A stretch of DNA of 64,000 nt from Humulus lupulus (taxonomy: Eukaryota; Streptophyta; Magnoliopsida; Rosales; Cannabaceae). The notes under the pieces were generated by a model. It saw only the letters and a program-made list of their open reading frames with translations, made no database searches and had not been told where the DNA came from. Position 1 is the stretch's first letter. The number at the start of each line of letters is the position of its first letter. Position numbers and translations under genes: made by a program. The stretch is from positions 148,424,397 to 148,488,396 of the forward strand of contig NC_084800.1 in the NCBI RefSeq assembly GCF_963169125.1, given 5' to 3'. This document shows positions 21,885 to 33,550 of this stretch, one piece after another.

Positions 21885-23183
21885 TTAGTTACCAGTAATG
21901 TTGGAAACCATTGGTTGAGTTTGGGGAGTGGAGGATTCACTCTTTTGAAGTTGTTGGCTGAGAAGAGATATAAGACTCTGTATTGAGGCATTGCTGGCAG
22001 TAGCATCAATTATGAGAGGGTTCATAGTGGTACTACCAGTTTGGTTAGTGACAGTAGCCAAGTTGATATTGGCTTTAGGTTTGTCATCATTGCGTCTCTT
22101 GTCACCATATCGCGGAGGAAAGCCATGGAGGAAATAACACTTTTCTTTGAGATGTCCTGGTTTGTGGCAATTAGAACATGTTGGAAACATTTTCTTGGGG
22201 CGGTTATTGGTAGTTGGAACAGCAGCCACCAAGTTGTGATTAATAGAAGAACCAATTTTTCTTTGGCATTCTTCTTGAATGATCATGGAAAAAACTTTGG
22301 ATAAAGGGGGAAAGGGATCAATCAACAAAATATGAGCTCTTACCGCATGAAAGGATTCATTAAGACCTGTTAAAAATTGTAAGACTTGATCTTGATTAAG
22401 AAAATAAAAGTTATCAACAGAGGCAGCACAAGTACAAGGAGTTCTAGGACTTAATTGATTTATTTCATCCCTCATTCATTTGAGTTTAGTGAAATAAGTA
22501 CTTACAGAATCATCACCTTGATGAAGACTAATGAGACTTTCATTGAGTTCAAAGATTCTAGGGCCATTGCCTTGGTCGAATCTATTATTGAGCTCCATCC
22601 ACATGGTTGCTGCAGTATCCAAGAACATAATGCTACTCTTAATTTCTGGAGAGATAGAATGTATATTCCACGACATAACCATCTGATTGCAACGAAGCCA
22701 AGCATTGAAGTGAGAATTAGATGGACTAGGTTGTGGGAGGGAGCCATTGAGAAAAGCAGTATTGTTCTTTGCCCCAATAGAAATTTTAAAATCACGGCGC
22801 CATTGGAGGAAATTTTTGCCTGTGAGAGGAGGTGAGTCAAGAATAAGACCGGGATAATCACCAGTCCCTAGAAAATATGGATCGTCTTCATGAGTTGGAC
22901 GAGGTAGAGGGGTACTGAGCATGGGTGGAATTGGAGTTTGAACAGTGGGTGGTTGTTGTCCAATCGAGGAAGGATGGATTGGAGGTTGAGCGATTGAAGG
23001 TTGTGGTCCAATCGGAGATGGAGCAACCAGAGAGTTGTCAATCGGTGGCTGAGTTTATTCTGGTTCTTCTGGTGCAATGGGGTCAAAGCGATTAGAGTTA
23101 GAGCTCCCGTGACCAAGATTTTTAGTGGCACCATTAGAGAGATCTGGACCGGTTGAAGGAAGATGTCTTCTGGTGCGAGCCAT
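21885..23183 (-). pseudogene. Ty1/copia gag with zinc knuckle
   Basis: The frame starts at ATG 23183 (MARTRRHLPSTGPDL), next to the primer-binding site. It runs through a Pro/Gln-rich spacer, then a Gag core with GDYPGLILDSPPLTGKNF and LQWRRDFKISIGAKN, and ends in a zinc knuckle, CSNCHKPGHLKEKC, near 22180-22139. TAA at 23057-23055 (probably from CAA) and a stop after FTKLK at 22476 interrupt it. Gag packages element RNA in the cytoplasm. This copy is broken. Confidence 0.87.
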
Positions 23184-23243
23184 CAACGCTGGAGGAGAAA
23201 ATGAAGAGCAATCAATCGAAGAGGGTAGTGACTTCTGATACCA

Positions 23244-23423
23244 TATTAGAAGAAAGCTCTCTATTCTTTGTATTTCACTCAATAATATCATTAGAAGAGA
23301 AAAGACCCAGCTATATATATATTAGGCTAACAAGAATTAGTTTTAGACAAAAGGCTGTTACAACAAAATAGTTATAAAGCTGTTACAATAACTAATTAAT
23401 CAATAATGGTTATAACTCTAAAA
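23244..23423 (-). repeat. 5' LTR of the copia element
   Basis: 180 bp and adjacent to the primer-binding site at 23231-23243, hence the 5' LTR of this minus-oriented element. Its outer end touches the GTCTA duplication at 23424. Confidence 0.88.
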
Positions 23424-23428
23424 GTCTA

Positions 23429-23635
23429 TCCATGGTTAGGGCTTGGACAGTTGAGAGGCTGTTCACTACGGCAATGCTGATGCTTAAGAGAATACCAGTT
23501 GACCATAGTGGAATGATTTTTATTACCTTTTTTAAATCTTCGACTTCTTCAACAGTGTACAACTTCCATGATTTTGGGTAAACGCCATCGACTTGTTTGT
23601 CGTTTTCAGTTTTCAATGCTGCATGGTTCAAGAGC
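23429..23635 (-). pseudogene. 5' part of the same NPF2/NAXT-like last exon (upstream of copia insertion)
   Basis: After an acceptor (tatatgcag) the minus strand reads LLNHAALKTEND, then WKLYTVEEVEDLKKVIKI, PLWSTGILLSISIAVVNSLS and VQALTMDR. Removing the copia element and one copy of GTCTA joins TMDR directly to HMGSIKTP, the usual TMDRHxG...KxP of NPF transporters. The insertion is therefore exactly in the exon with no other loss. No upstream exons were recognised between 23636 and 27703, so the gene is represented only by its final exon. Either the N-terminal half was lost or this is a truncated duplicate. Confidence 0.85.
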
Positions 23636-26062
23636 CTGCATATATAAACAATAATAATATGATCATTAATTACTTATTATCTCTGTAAAAGATAAGAATA
23701 GGGAAGGATATAAGAAACTGAAATGTGTTTTATATATCAATTTATATCTTACCTATTATATAAGTGTGTAGAAAACGGTATTTTGTATGTTTTAAGAAAA
23801 TCGTATGGGTTAACAGGTATTTTGTATGTTTTAAGAAAATCGTATGGGTTAACAGAATTTGGTATGTTTTAACAGTTAGTTATTAACACACTTGTAATTA
23901 ATTCAGCCAAAAGATGTAATACACATTGAACAGATGCTTCTTTTCAAATAAATATATACAAAAAAAATACACATTGAATAAATGCTTCTTTTTAGAGAAA
24001 TATATATAAAAAAAAACACATATTAATCATTAAAATAAAATTTCAAGCGATATACAAACATTGATATTCACGTACATAATAATAAAATCTAAGATCAAAT
24101 CTTATGCAAAAGGTGAAAAATAGACAGACATAATATTTAAAAAAAATACTTCATTTTCTTACAAATTTACCTTCATTGATCATCAATTTAAAAAACTTAA
24201 CACTCATCTATTGAACTATTTATCTCTTCTCAAGGATGGTAAAGTAATACACTCATTTCTTTTTCTGAAGTTTTGAAGGAACAATCAAAAGGTTAGTTAA
24301 ATTTTTTTTAATATACTTAAAGAATATTAATATTAGTTCAATAGATAAACAAGTTTATAAATTTAAAACTACATCCATGAAATAAAATAAATAGGGAAGC
24401 ATGATTTGTAGCCTTATGACCACCACTAACCCCTGCTACACCCACCACCACCACTAACTGAAAATAACCAAGAAGAAAAAGAAACAAATGTCGAGACACC
24501 CAAACAGAGAAACCAAACTAAAATGAGAGAGATAGACTTACTACACCAATTAAACAATTCAATCAGCCGAAACATTCCTAGTTATGAGCACCATTGTCAG
24601 ATTGATGGTGAGAGGTAGGCTGGTTTTCAGATTTGAAAGGAAAAATAGTTTTTCAAAACTGTCATACCGTGGTGCCACTAGACTAAGATTTCGAGTGGAG
24701 TTCGATTGGTTTTGGATTTAAGAGGAAAAATGGAAAGTAGAAGTAAGCGACGAGTACTACGGACCGAGTGAGGGAGAAAGCCATTGAGAGAGGCTAGCGG
24801 AGTACCGAAGTGAGTGAGATGTCGGAATCGATATCTTAAAACAAACATGTTGGTGAAGAAGAAGACTAGGTTTGAGAGGAAAGGGTTGAAGTTACGGCTG
24901 GTAATTATTTTTTCTGTTTTTTTGTAAACTTATCTATATTTTTTTTAAAGAAACCAAAACAAACTTAAAATCAATTTGGTCAAAACAATAAAAATAAAAG
25001 TTAACTCAATTTTTAAACTATTTAAAATATATTATGTCATTCTTTTAAAATATTATTTTTCTGTATTAATTTGGATATATTACTTATATTATGGTATAAT
25101 AATATTATAAAAATTTGAATCAATAAATTTAAAATAGGTTTATAATAATTGAAAAAAATAACAAAATTAATTAACTATATAATGATTTTGAGTTTTTTTT
25201 TCACACAATCAATTATATGCTACTTTATCATGCAATGATAAAAATAACATTTACAGTGATATTTCTAATACGACCAATATCCATGGAACAATGTGGAAAG
25301 AACTACACATAACATCCAAACAAAAAAAAATCAAGAGAAATTGTTTTAAAAGTTGTCAAATAAAGAAATAACTTTTTTAAATTAAAAACAACATAATAAT
25401 TATATATATAATCATATGCAATCCACTTAATATAAGAGAAGAGATAGAATAGAGATAAAAAAGTCTTTTTAGGATTTTAAAAGAACTTAAAAAAATTGAT
25501 TTTAAATAATTGTTATTTATGCGTCTTAAATTTTGTTACTTATAAATATTTTTAAAAAATAATGCAAAAAAATAATTTTTATAAATTACTAATATCATTA
25601 TTATCTAACTCAGTCTAACCGTTATGTTTTGACTATTAACCAAAGTCTCATGCCTATTTAAAAATAATAATGTTTAAAGACAGATAAGATAGATAGAACT
25701 TTGAGATTGGGAAACGTGCATGACAATTGATGATTGTTTTCCATATTGGAATAATATAGATATGAACAGTTCGGGCAGAGCTGTCCAATGTGTTTGTAGG
25801 AATTAGAAGTGGGAACGAGCTATGCACATATGTCATAATGTTTACATTTGTGTTCATGTGTATTGTATTGTTAACTCGTTTCGTTGAAATCATTATTTCC
25901 CAATTTTGTCGAGCTTAATTATTTATTTTAATTATATTATGTTATTCAAACAATCACTGTTTGAAAAGGTACCTAACACTTTTACTTAAATCATGTTGTA
26001 GATTTTAATGATTTATCAACTTCTAATATATGTTATGGGATTTACTTATTTCAAAACTATTA
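23636..26062. other. AT-rich non-coding stretch upstream of the NPF remnant
   Basis: Intron-like at its left edge (it ends in the acceptor used by the NPF exon), then generic AT-rich intergenic DNA. No transporter exon or other domain was recognised in any frame. It holds the 39-bp tandem duplication noted separately and a second degenerate repeat around 23925-24010 (two copies of 'acacattgaa...atgcttctttt'). Confidence 0.5.
23777..23854. repeat. 39-bp perfect tandem duplication
   Basis: The unit beginning 'ggtattttgtatgtttt' and ending 'gggttaaca' occurs at 23777-23815 and again at 23816-23854 with no differences. A partial third copy, 'ggtatgttttaacag', follows. Confidence 0.9.
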
Positions 26063-26326
26063 GGGCTTGTTTGGAACTTGGATTTTAGTGAGAAAATTTT
26101 TTATGAGGGAATATTAAAGGCATAAAATGGAGGAAAATGTTTTCCACAAATTTGATTAGAGACTTTTTTTAATATTTATTTTTTTGTAGATATTTATAAT
26201 TGTTGTAAATTTTAAAAAATTATACTTTATTTAACTTTTACTTTTTCTAGAAAAAGAATTCTTAATTTATTGATTCAACAAAAACATAAAAAAGTAAAAT
26301 CTTTTGGATTTTGTATCAAAACGGTC
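26063..26326. mobile_element. Probable PIF/Harbinger (Tourist-like) MITE
   Basis: The left end GGGCTTGTTTGGAAC at 26063 and the right end, complement GACCGTTTTGATAC, at 26326 form imperfect inverted repeats. Both flanks are TTA (26060-26062 and 26327-26329), the duplication typical of this superfamily. It is 264 bp and AT-rich inside, with no coding capacity. The terminal match is only partial, so the call is tentative. Confidence 0.5.
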
Positions 26327-26329
26327 TTA

Positions 26330-27703
26330 GTATATAAAAATATTATCTAATTTTTTTTTTGAATATTACATAATTTCTAAAAATAAAATAAATTATAACG
26401 TGCATTGCACATATTTTCTGCCAAGTATATATATATATATATATGTGATATATTATGATCGGTAGGTCGGAGTTTGAAAAATTAAAATATTGTTGTATCT
26501 TTTAGCATAAATTACTAATAGTAAGAGCAATAATTAGTTATTGTTAATTATCAGGTGTTGGTTGGCTTACTAATTATATATATATATTACTAAATTTTCA
26601 AAGGAAATTTGGAGAGGTTTAATATATGTGTAATCATACGTAATACGATCCTTTAGCACATATTATTATTATTATTATTTTATATTTATATATATATAGA
26701 CACGATTTAAATTGGATATGTATGCACCACATGTAATTATGTACAGACATTATTGCTTTCTTGTGGAGCAATATGAGTGTACGAGAAGAATACATCATTT
26801 TCAGTGGGTCTTTCCTACAGCAGGAGTATTGACAATCAATGATTTAAAAAATTGAGAAGTGGAAACCAAGATATCACTTTACAATAATTCAATACAAGCA
26901 AATCTCTGAGAATCTAGCAGGTCAATTAAAATATGTATGTAAGCATCATAAACATAATTTTAGAGATCTAATTTAAAAACACTACATATAATAATAAAGG
27001 GTACGTCTTTGAACAAGCTAAAAAGAAGGAATATTATATCACCTGTAACTAGAAAAGGATGAGCATCGACAAAAGCTTTTATTTGCTAAGACATGTCGTG
27101 GTTACTGCTTATAGCCTCACATAATATATATGTTAATATATTTAGTCACATTACATAGTGATAATGGATCGGTCTGTAAACAAGCCATAAGTGAGAGAAT
27201 AATTTCTCACTTTTGTAGCATTTGGATGGTAGGCTCATATTTAAAATATACTTATATATATAATTATATGCTCAAAATATTAAATAAATAGACAGGAGAT
27301 CAGAGAGAGAAGAAAAATAGTGCACAACTAGCAATATCTGGGGAATTAAAATCCATTTGCAAAATTACATATTTTAAAAACCGATTTATACAATATCTGT
27401 TAGACAACATATATTCAACATTAATTTGTTGAGTTGCTAGTAATTTTGTCAATAAAATGTTTTAAAGACACCGTTTTCTTTAAACACTAGCAAGTAAATA
27501 TCCCTATTATATATAAAATATATCATAAGCATGTATACCTGATTTTTTTACTCGGCTGGGATTTAGTTCGAAAAATCTTCGAAGTCCCACCAGCAGAAGA
27601 CTAATAATACGTAGAAATATGAAACTTGATTTATTATGGTTAGTTTCTAGAATTTTCATGAATTTAGAGTTTCTAGAATAATGTTCATGTATTTACTAGA
27701 GGA
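26330..27703. other. AT-rich intergenic DNA
   Basis: No coding sequence recognised. A TA microsatellite lies near 26426-26446 and others near 26575-26590 and 26690. The stretch ends at the copia LTR. Confidence 0.5.
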
Positions 27704-27972
27704 TGTTGATTCTTTCTAGAATTCTTATTTTTTAGTTAGTAGATGAGAATTATCAAGAATAATTTAATATCTAATAATTTAATTATGTTTCTAGAAAAAT
27801 CCATAGAGTTCTATAAATAGAGATGTAGTTCCACCATTTTGTATCAAGCCAAAAAAAACACAAGTTGAGTTCTATGAAAAGGCATCTTCTATCACAATAT
27901 TATCTCCCATATTAATAGTAGTTTTCAACAAAGTCTTCAAGTTCTCTCCCAAATTCATCTTTATTTTCAACA
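27704..27972 (+). repeat. 5' LTR of the outermost nested Ty1/copia element
   Basis: Termini TGTTGA (27704) and TCAACA (27972) are perfect inverted hexamers enclosing 269 bp. A TATA-like 'ctataaatagag' lies near 27811. The following 'ggtactggagcaagg' resembles a decayed plant primer-binding site (TGGTATCAGAGC), and Gag starts 33 bp after the LTR end. The partner LTR is beyond the right end of the window. Confidence 0.7.
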
Positions 27973-28004
27973 AAGAGGTACTGGAGCAAGGTTCTTGAAG
28001 AAAA

Positions 28005-28427
28005 ATGGCAAGTGGAGGAATGATCCCCTTCCAAGTTCCAATGCTCACCAAGAGCAACTATGACAATTGAAGTATCAAGATGAAGGCGCTACTAGGAGCT
28101 CAAGATGTTTGGGAGATTTTTGAGAAATGCCATAAGGAGCAAGAAGATGTTGCTCTTTCTCAAGCTCAACGGGAAGCCTTGAGAGATTCAAGAAAGAGAG
28201 ACAAGAAAGCTCTCTACGTCATCTATCAAGTGGTGGATGAAGATGCATTCGAGAAGATCTCAAATGCAACTATGGCAAAAGAAGTATGGGAGAAGCTTCA
28301 AACTTGCAACAAAGGAGAGGAGCAAGTTAAAAAGATTCGTCTTCAAACTCTTAGAGGTGAGTTTGAACTTTTTTTCATGGAAGAATCTGAATCAATTTCT
28401 GATTATTTCGCTAGAGTATTGGTAATC
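28005..28427 (+). pseudogene. Copia gag, N-terminal piece, cut by the CACTA element
   Basis: The frame begins MASGGMIPFQVPMLTKSNYD and continues MKALLGAQDVWEIFEK, then a long UBN2-type Gag helix region, ending ESISDYFARVLVI at the CACTA insertion. A TGA at 28068-28070 replaces the Trp expected in the conserved YDNWSIKMKALLG motif. The same frame resumes at 47046 after the AAT duplication (QLRRNGEDVSEVKV), which confirms that the two halves were contiguous. Confidence 0.88.
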
Positions 28428-29310
28428 ACTACAAGAAATATTGGTTTTAGAGGCGACACTATTAGGGGCGACTATATGTCGCCCCTAATATTCTAGAAAT
28501 CAGGGGCGACACATCATTAGTCGCCCCTGATATTGGTATAAGTCGCCCCTGATGTTGAGAAATTTTCGCCATTTGTGAAAACTATTAGGGGCGACACGTC
28601 GCCCCTAATATTCTAGAAATCAGGGGCGACAGATCATTAGTCGCCCCTGATATTGGTATAAAGTCGCCCCTGATGTTGAGAAATTTTCGCCATTTTGTGA
28701 AAATTATTAGGGGCGACACGGCGCCCCTAATATTCTAGAAATCAGGGGCGACACATCATTAGTCGCCCCTGATATTGGTATAAAGTCGCCCCTGATGTTG
28801 AGAAATTTTCGCCATTTGTGAAAATTTATTCTAGAAATCAGGGGCGACACATCATTAGTCGCCCCTGATATTGGTATAAAGTCGCCCCTAATGTTGAGAA
28901 ATTTTCGCCATTTTGTGAAAATTTTTAGGGGCGACACGTCACCCCTAATATTCTAGAAATCAGGGGCGACACATCATTAGTCGCCCCTGATATTGGTATA
29001 AAGTCGCCCCTGACGTTGAGAAATTTTCGCCATTTGTGAAAATTTATTCTAGAAATCAGGGGCGACACATCATTAGTCGCCCCTGATATTGGTATAAGTC
29101 GCCCCTTATGTTGAGAAATTTTCGCCATTTGTGAAAATTATTAGGGGCGACGTGTTGCCCCTAATATTCTAGAAATCAGGGGCGACACATCATTAGTCGC
29201 CCCTAATATTTGTATAAATCGCCCCTGATGTTGAGAAATTTTCTCCATTTCTGAAAATTATTAGGGGCGACGAGTCGCCCCTAATATTATAGAATGTCGC
29301 CCCTGATACA
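28428..29310. repeat. Left subterminal repeat array of the CACTA element
   Basis: About seven to eight tandem copies of a roughly 90-130 bp unit built from 'attaggggcgacacgtcgcc', 'aatcaggggcgacacatcat', 'tagtcgcccctgatattgg' and 'gttgagaaattttcgccat'. The octamer GGGGCGAC and its complement alternate, giving many short inverted pairs that could fold. Unit lengths vary through deletion of internal parts. The array resembles the binding-site arrays for the second CACTA protein (TnpA-like) of En/Spm. Confidence 0.85.
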
Positions 29311-29394
29311 TTTTATCATTCTCCTCCAGTGCATAAAACCTAATTACACAGCCGCATACCCTCATTTTCCTCTTTGCCTTATAGTTTCGATTTA

Positions 29395-29835
29395 TTTATT
29401 GCCGCAGACCTCACCATCACTCTCACTCTCACTCTCGATCTCAGCCTCACCACCACCGCACCGCCGCTGCACCCTCACCCTCACTCTCGATCTCAGCCTC
29501 ACCGCCACCGTCGCCGCTGCACCCTCACCCTTACTATCACTTTCACTCTCGATCTCAGCCTCACCACCGCCGCTGCACCCTCACCCTCACTCTCGATCTC
29601 AGCCTCACCGCCACTGTCGCCACTGCACCCTCACCCTCACCCTCACTATCACACTCACTCTCGATCTCAGCCTCATCGCCGCCGTACCGCCGCTGCACCC
29701 TCACCCTCACCCTCACCCTCACTCTCGATGTCAGACTCACTGCCACCGTCGCCGCACCCTCACCCTCACTCTCGATCTCAGCCAGCTGATTGTAGTCGCA
29801 ACGCCATCGTCCCCGCACCCTCACCCTCACTCTCA
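29395..29835. repeat. Low-complexity tandem repeat (CCCTCAC / CTCGATCTCAGCCTCAC)
   Basis: The 17-mer 'ctcgatctcagcctcac' or a close variant recurs about seven times from 29434 to 29780, separated by 'caccgccgctgcaccctcac'-type spacers. All frames on both strands are open for long distances simply because of the composition, so the apparent proteins here are artefacts. It may be leader DNA of the CACTA element expanded by slippage. Confidence 0.8.
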
Positions 29836-29837
29836 CT

Positions 29838-30092
29838 CACTACTACAAAACTGGGCTTTCCCGACACCCAACCACGACAGTCAACTCTGTTGACTATCGT
29901 AGTTGCTTAGTGTGACTCTACGCCGACAGTTAAAAACTGTAGGCATAGAGACCAACGCCGACAGCTAATAACTGTCACCGTTGCTTTTGACTGTCGCTAT
30001 TGACCCCAACGTCGACAGTTAATTCGAGACCAATGCCGACAGTTAAAATGTGTCGCTATTGACCCCAACGCCGACAGTTAATTCTAGACCAA
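29838..30092 (+). mobile_element. Left end of a different CACTA-like element, truncated
   Basis: The sequence changes abruptly at CACTACTACAAAACTGGG (29838) and then shows repeated 'acgccgacagttaa' and 'actgtcgctattgacccc' words, a second type of subterminal repeat distinct from GGGGCGAC. The right side is cut at 30093 by the LTR of a retroelement, and no partner end was found, so no target duplication can be assigned. Confidence 0.5.
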
Positions 30093-30550
30093 TGCTAATA
30101 CTAGATTTAAATTAAAAAGGGGTTTTAGTTTTAATAGCTGAAAACATAAAATGAAATAAATATCAATGATTGAATAACTAAGGATATAACGATATTAAAG
30201 AAATAGTCAAGAATTACTCTCCACCTTCAACAATCAATCTATCAACAATGATGAATAATATTCCCTATTCCCAATTAAACTATTAACCCCGCAGATAACA
30301 CTTAAGCAGTCAATTATCCCAGTTTGCCTAATATAATTAATTAAAGCTAAGCGCTCTTAATTAACCCTTTTTACCCAGCAATAAACCCATTAAGCATGCA
30401 ATCTATTTAACCTAGTAAAAGCATTACACTTTGTGGAAACAGGTTAATCTAGGCAACAAATTCATTAAGCATGCAATTCATTTAACCTAGGTTCTATTTC
30501 TCATCACAATTAGAATACCCGTCACAATACCTTAATTGTAATTTATCACT

Positions 30551-32904
30551 TGTAACGCCCTGGATAGCCAAGACCTTTACACTGTATGTTAATAAAGTGC
30601 CAGACTTGCTAATCAAGTCAATCAATTGAAAGCGTGTCATCGAAACTATAAAAGAACTAGGGTTTAAAATGTTTTGGTCTCAAAAAGCCACATTTTCATT
30701 AAGAAACATTATTTGTGTTTCACGGGATCCCAAAAATATCATTTTAAAGACCATTTACAAAAGTTATAAGGTTCAGATACAATAACCAGCCATACTAAGG
30801 CAAAACAAGCAGTTAGGTAATCCCTGTCCTGACCCACTCCTCGACCATGGTGATCGAACAGCTGGCTATGTACATTCAACCCCGCAGCTCTCCACCTCAG
30901 GATTGGTCCAGCTTGCCCTTGCCTTTACCTGCACCACGTAGCACCCGTGAGCCAAGGCCCAGCAAGAAAACACAACAACAACAGAGCATAAACAATTAGC
31001 AGACAAGTCAACATCTCACATTGCATCACATAATCTCAGCCATATAACTATTCAGTTTAATCAAGTATTCCACATATTACGCATGTCAACTCATATCATT
31101 TACAGTTCACAGATGATAACTAGGGCTAGCGCCTTCAGGCTGCCCCCTCCGTTATCCCACTGACCCCGGCCCGCTTAAACCGGGCTCAGTGATTACTAAG
31201 CTGTCCTCGGCTACCAGTGGCCAAGTCGTGCCCTGTGCACTGATATTATGTACGGCACTCTTAGGCAGCTTTTACATGTCCCATGGGGTAATACCATCAT
31301 TGACATGATACAATTCTCGGGAGCACTTAGTCCCATCACAACATATAGTCGGGTGCAGTTTTCTTACCTGTATCCCGAGCTTCCGATGCCCCAATGCCGC
31401 GAGCACGGTCCTCTACCCCGAGTCTCTCCAAAGACCTAGTCACAACACACATGAAACATCCTTTATCACTAACCAACCCAAAACTACTTCCCGGGACCAA
31501 TCCCACACTCTCGGAATCCCCTAAATCCCTAAAACAATGCACCGAAGACATCCCTCGAACTCCCGGAGCAAAGGCTCAAAATTGCAAAATCCCATGCTCT
31601 GAAATTGGCCTAGCACCGCGGTGCTACCCTAGAGGGCCGCGGCCAGGAGAGCTTGCCCTGCCCAGAATCAGGCTCGCGCCGCGGCTCCCAAGAATAGAGC
31701 CGCGGCGCTCCTTCGCGAGCCCAGAAATCTGGTTTTTTCCTTGCGTTTTTCCCGAGCCTAAACCATTCCAAATCATCCCAAACAAGTACCTAAGCCCAAA
31801 AAATCAATTCAAAACCCCAAATGAACCCTTTAACAACCTATAAACATCATAAACAACCCCAATCACACAAGCACACCCAAGATCCTATCTTGAGTTTCAA
31901 ATTCCTAAAACTTAAACCATGGCTTCCAAAACTATAAATCATGCCTCTAGAGTTTTAAACCACACCAATTACGAAAATTAAACATGATAAACTCTTACCT
32001 CAGTCAAGAACCCAGCTTGAATTCTCCTCAACTCTAGCCTCAAGTCACTTTCCTTTTGATTATCCCAACTCTGAATTCCATGCAAAACCAGCCACTATCT
32101 TCTTTCAATTCATGCTTATTCTCTAAAAACCAGACTTGAAACTTAAACAAATCATAGACAAATCCTTACCTCTGAGTAATCTTGGCTTATGCTCAACTTA
32201 GTTGCCTTGAACCATCAAAACTCTCCTCTTAGGTCTCCCAACTTCAGCTTTCCTCTTCTTCTCTTTTCTTCTAGATTTTCCTCAAATTTCAGCATGAATC
32301 AATTTCCAACTAAGTGTTATACGTGACCACCTTTTTCTTTGAGCTGAAGGTTATCTATCCTCAACCAATTGACCACTCTACCCTTCCTTTAATATCCCTT
32401 TCCTAACTAAACCTCAAAGGCCCTTTTGTCATTTCTTATCCAATACAATTCTACCATTTCTCCATCTAAACCTATTACTCTCTATGGTTACTAACAGTTA
32501 CACATGTTACCAAATTATGAGTTACCATTATCTCACAAGAACTAAATTACAAAATCCCCAAAATACCCCTAGGCTCCACCCCCACTGGGTATAAAATCCC
32601 ATTGTGACTTTTGAGTTATCTAGCTCTCTAGGACTGTCTCGGCACGTGCATCACATTGATATCACCACACCCACGTGGTACAAATCACATAACATAATTA
32701 TCACGTTTATGCCCTCAACGGGCTAAAATTATCACATAACACAATACACATAGTCATGCATCTCAAATACTCAAATAGTCATATAACATGCTTTAAATCA
32801 TAATCATGCATCTTAATCATTAAATTCACACATACTTCCCATTATGCCCTCCAGGCACACTAATCAAGACCCTTAAGCCTTATTAGCAAATTTGGGTCGT
32901 TACA
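30551..32904 (-). mobile_element. Solo LTR of a Ty3/gypsy chromovirus, minus orientation
   Basis: Starts TGTAACGCCC at 30551 and ends GGGTCGTTACA at 32904, flanked by the perfect duplication TCACT (30546-30550 and 32905-32909). Length 2354 bp. It shares the landmarks of the solo LTR at 3702-6034, including 'cctgcaccacgtagcacc', 'acagttttcttacc' and a GC-rich stretch with 'gccgcgg' near 31610-31710. No internal region remains. Confidence 0.88.
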
Positions 32905-33365
32905 TCACTTTACTCAGAATCCTAAACTATTAGGTGAATAGAAATCCTAAGATGATAGTAGAACAATGCAAAACCTTAATCAGTGGCCATCTAAACAAGA
33001 TTTTACAAGATCCATGACATTCAAATAGAAAAATAGAAGCAATTTAATATAAGGGAATAAAAAAAATAAAATTCATCAATGCATTCAAGATATCATGTCT
33101 AGGGTTTTGAAATAACCCTTAACTATAATGAAAACTACTCCATAATCATATTCATATTCATAAACATAAATATTCAATGAAAATAAAAGTATTTTGAGAA
33201 GAAAGAAAAACTAGATTGAAGAATATAGAAGATGATGCTTTTTCCTCCTCCTCTGCTGCTCTAGCCTCTAAAAATCGCAATCCAAAGTTATGATAAAAGT
33301 TAACCCTAATCCCTTTTATAGGCCCCAATAATTACATTTAAAATTTAAATTTTAAAGAAAAATTT

Positions 33366-33550
33366 GTCGCACGGCCGCGGCCAGTGATTCTTGATGGCCG
33401 CGGCCACGGGTCATATTCTAGGCTATGTTCGTGTGGAGGCCGCGGCCAGGAGATCATGTTGGCCGCGGCCAATACTCCCTGTCTCCCAGGCCGCGGCTAG
33501 TAAATGCTGGTGGCCGCGGCCACTAATCATTTTCTGCTCCTATATTTTTT
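33366..33550. repeat. Array of GGCCGCGGCC palindromes inside an LTR
   Basis: Five exact or one-base variants of the 10-bp palindrome GGCCGCGGCC occur in about 160 bp, separated by unrelated spacers of roughly 20-40 bp. The surrounding DNA is strongly AT-rich. The same spacers, in the same order, recur in the array at 35758-35960. An open frame crossing it (33391-33663) is not considered a gene. Confidence 0.8.

Larger units (their letters stand above)
18522..23423 (-). mobile_element. Complete but decayed Ty1/copia retrotransposon, minus orientation
   Basis: Two 180-bp LTRs (18522-18701 and 23244-23423) bound a 4.5-kb interior, and the element is flanked by the 5-bp duplication GTCTA (18517-18521 and 23424-23428). 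The primer-binding site on the minus strand is TGGTATCAGAAGT (23243-23231), next to the 5' LTR. The polypurine tract TTGAGGGGGAT lies at about 18712-18702, next to the 3' LTR. Domain order is Gag, protease, integrase, reverse transcriptase, RNase H, as in all Ty1/copia elements. It sits inside the last exon of the NPF transporter. Confidence 0.93.

Noticed and set aside
28440..29310. Regularly repeated GC-rich words resembling a CRISPR-like array
   Set aside because: The spacers are themselves repeated, both orientations alternate, and the array lies inside CACTA ends in a plant genome. It is a subterminal transposon repeat.
29294..29910. Overlapping long open frames rich in Ser, Leu, His and Pro
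   Set aside because: They arise from a stop-poor CT-rich tandem repeat, are open in several frames at once and have no domain.
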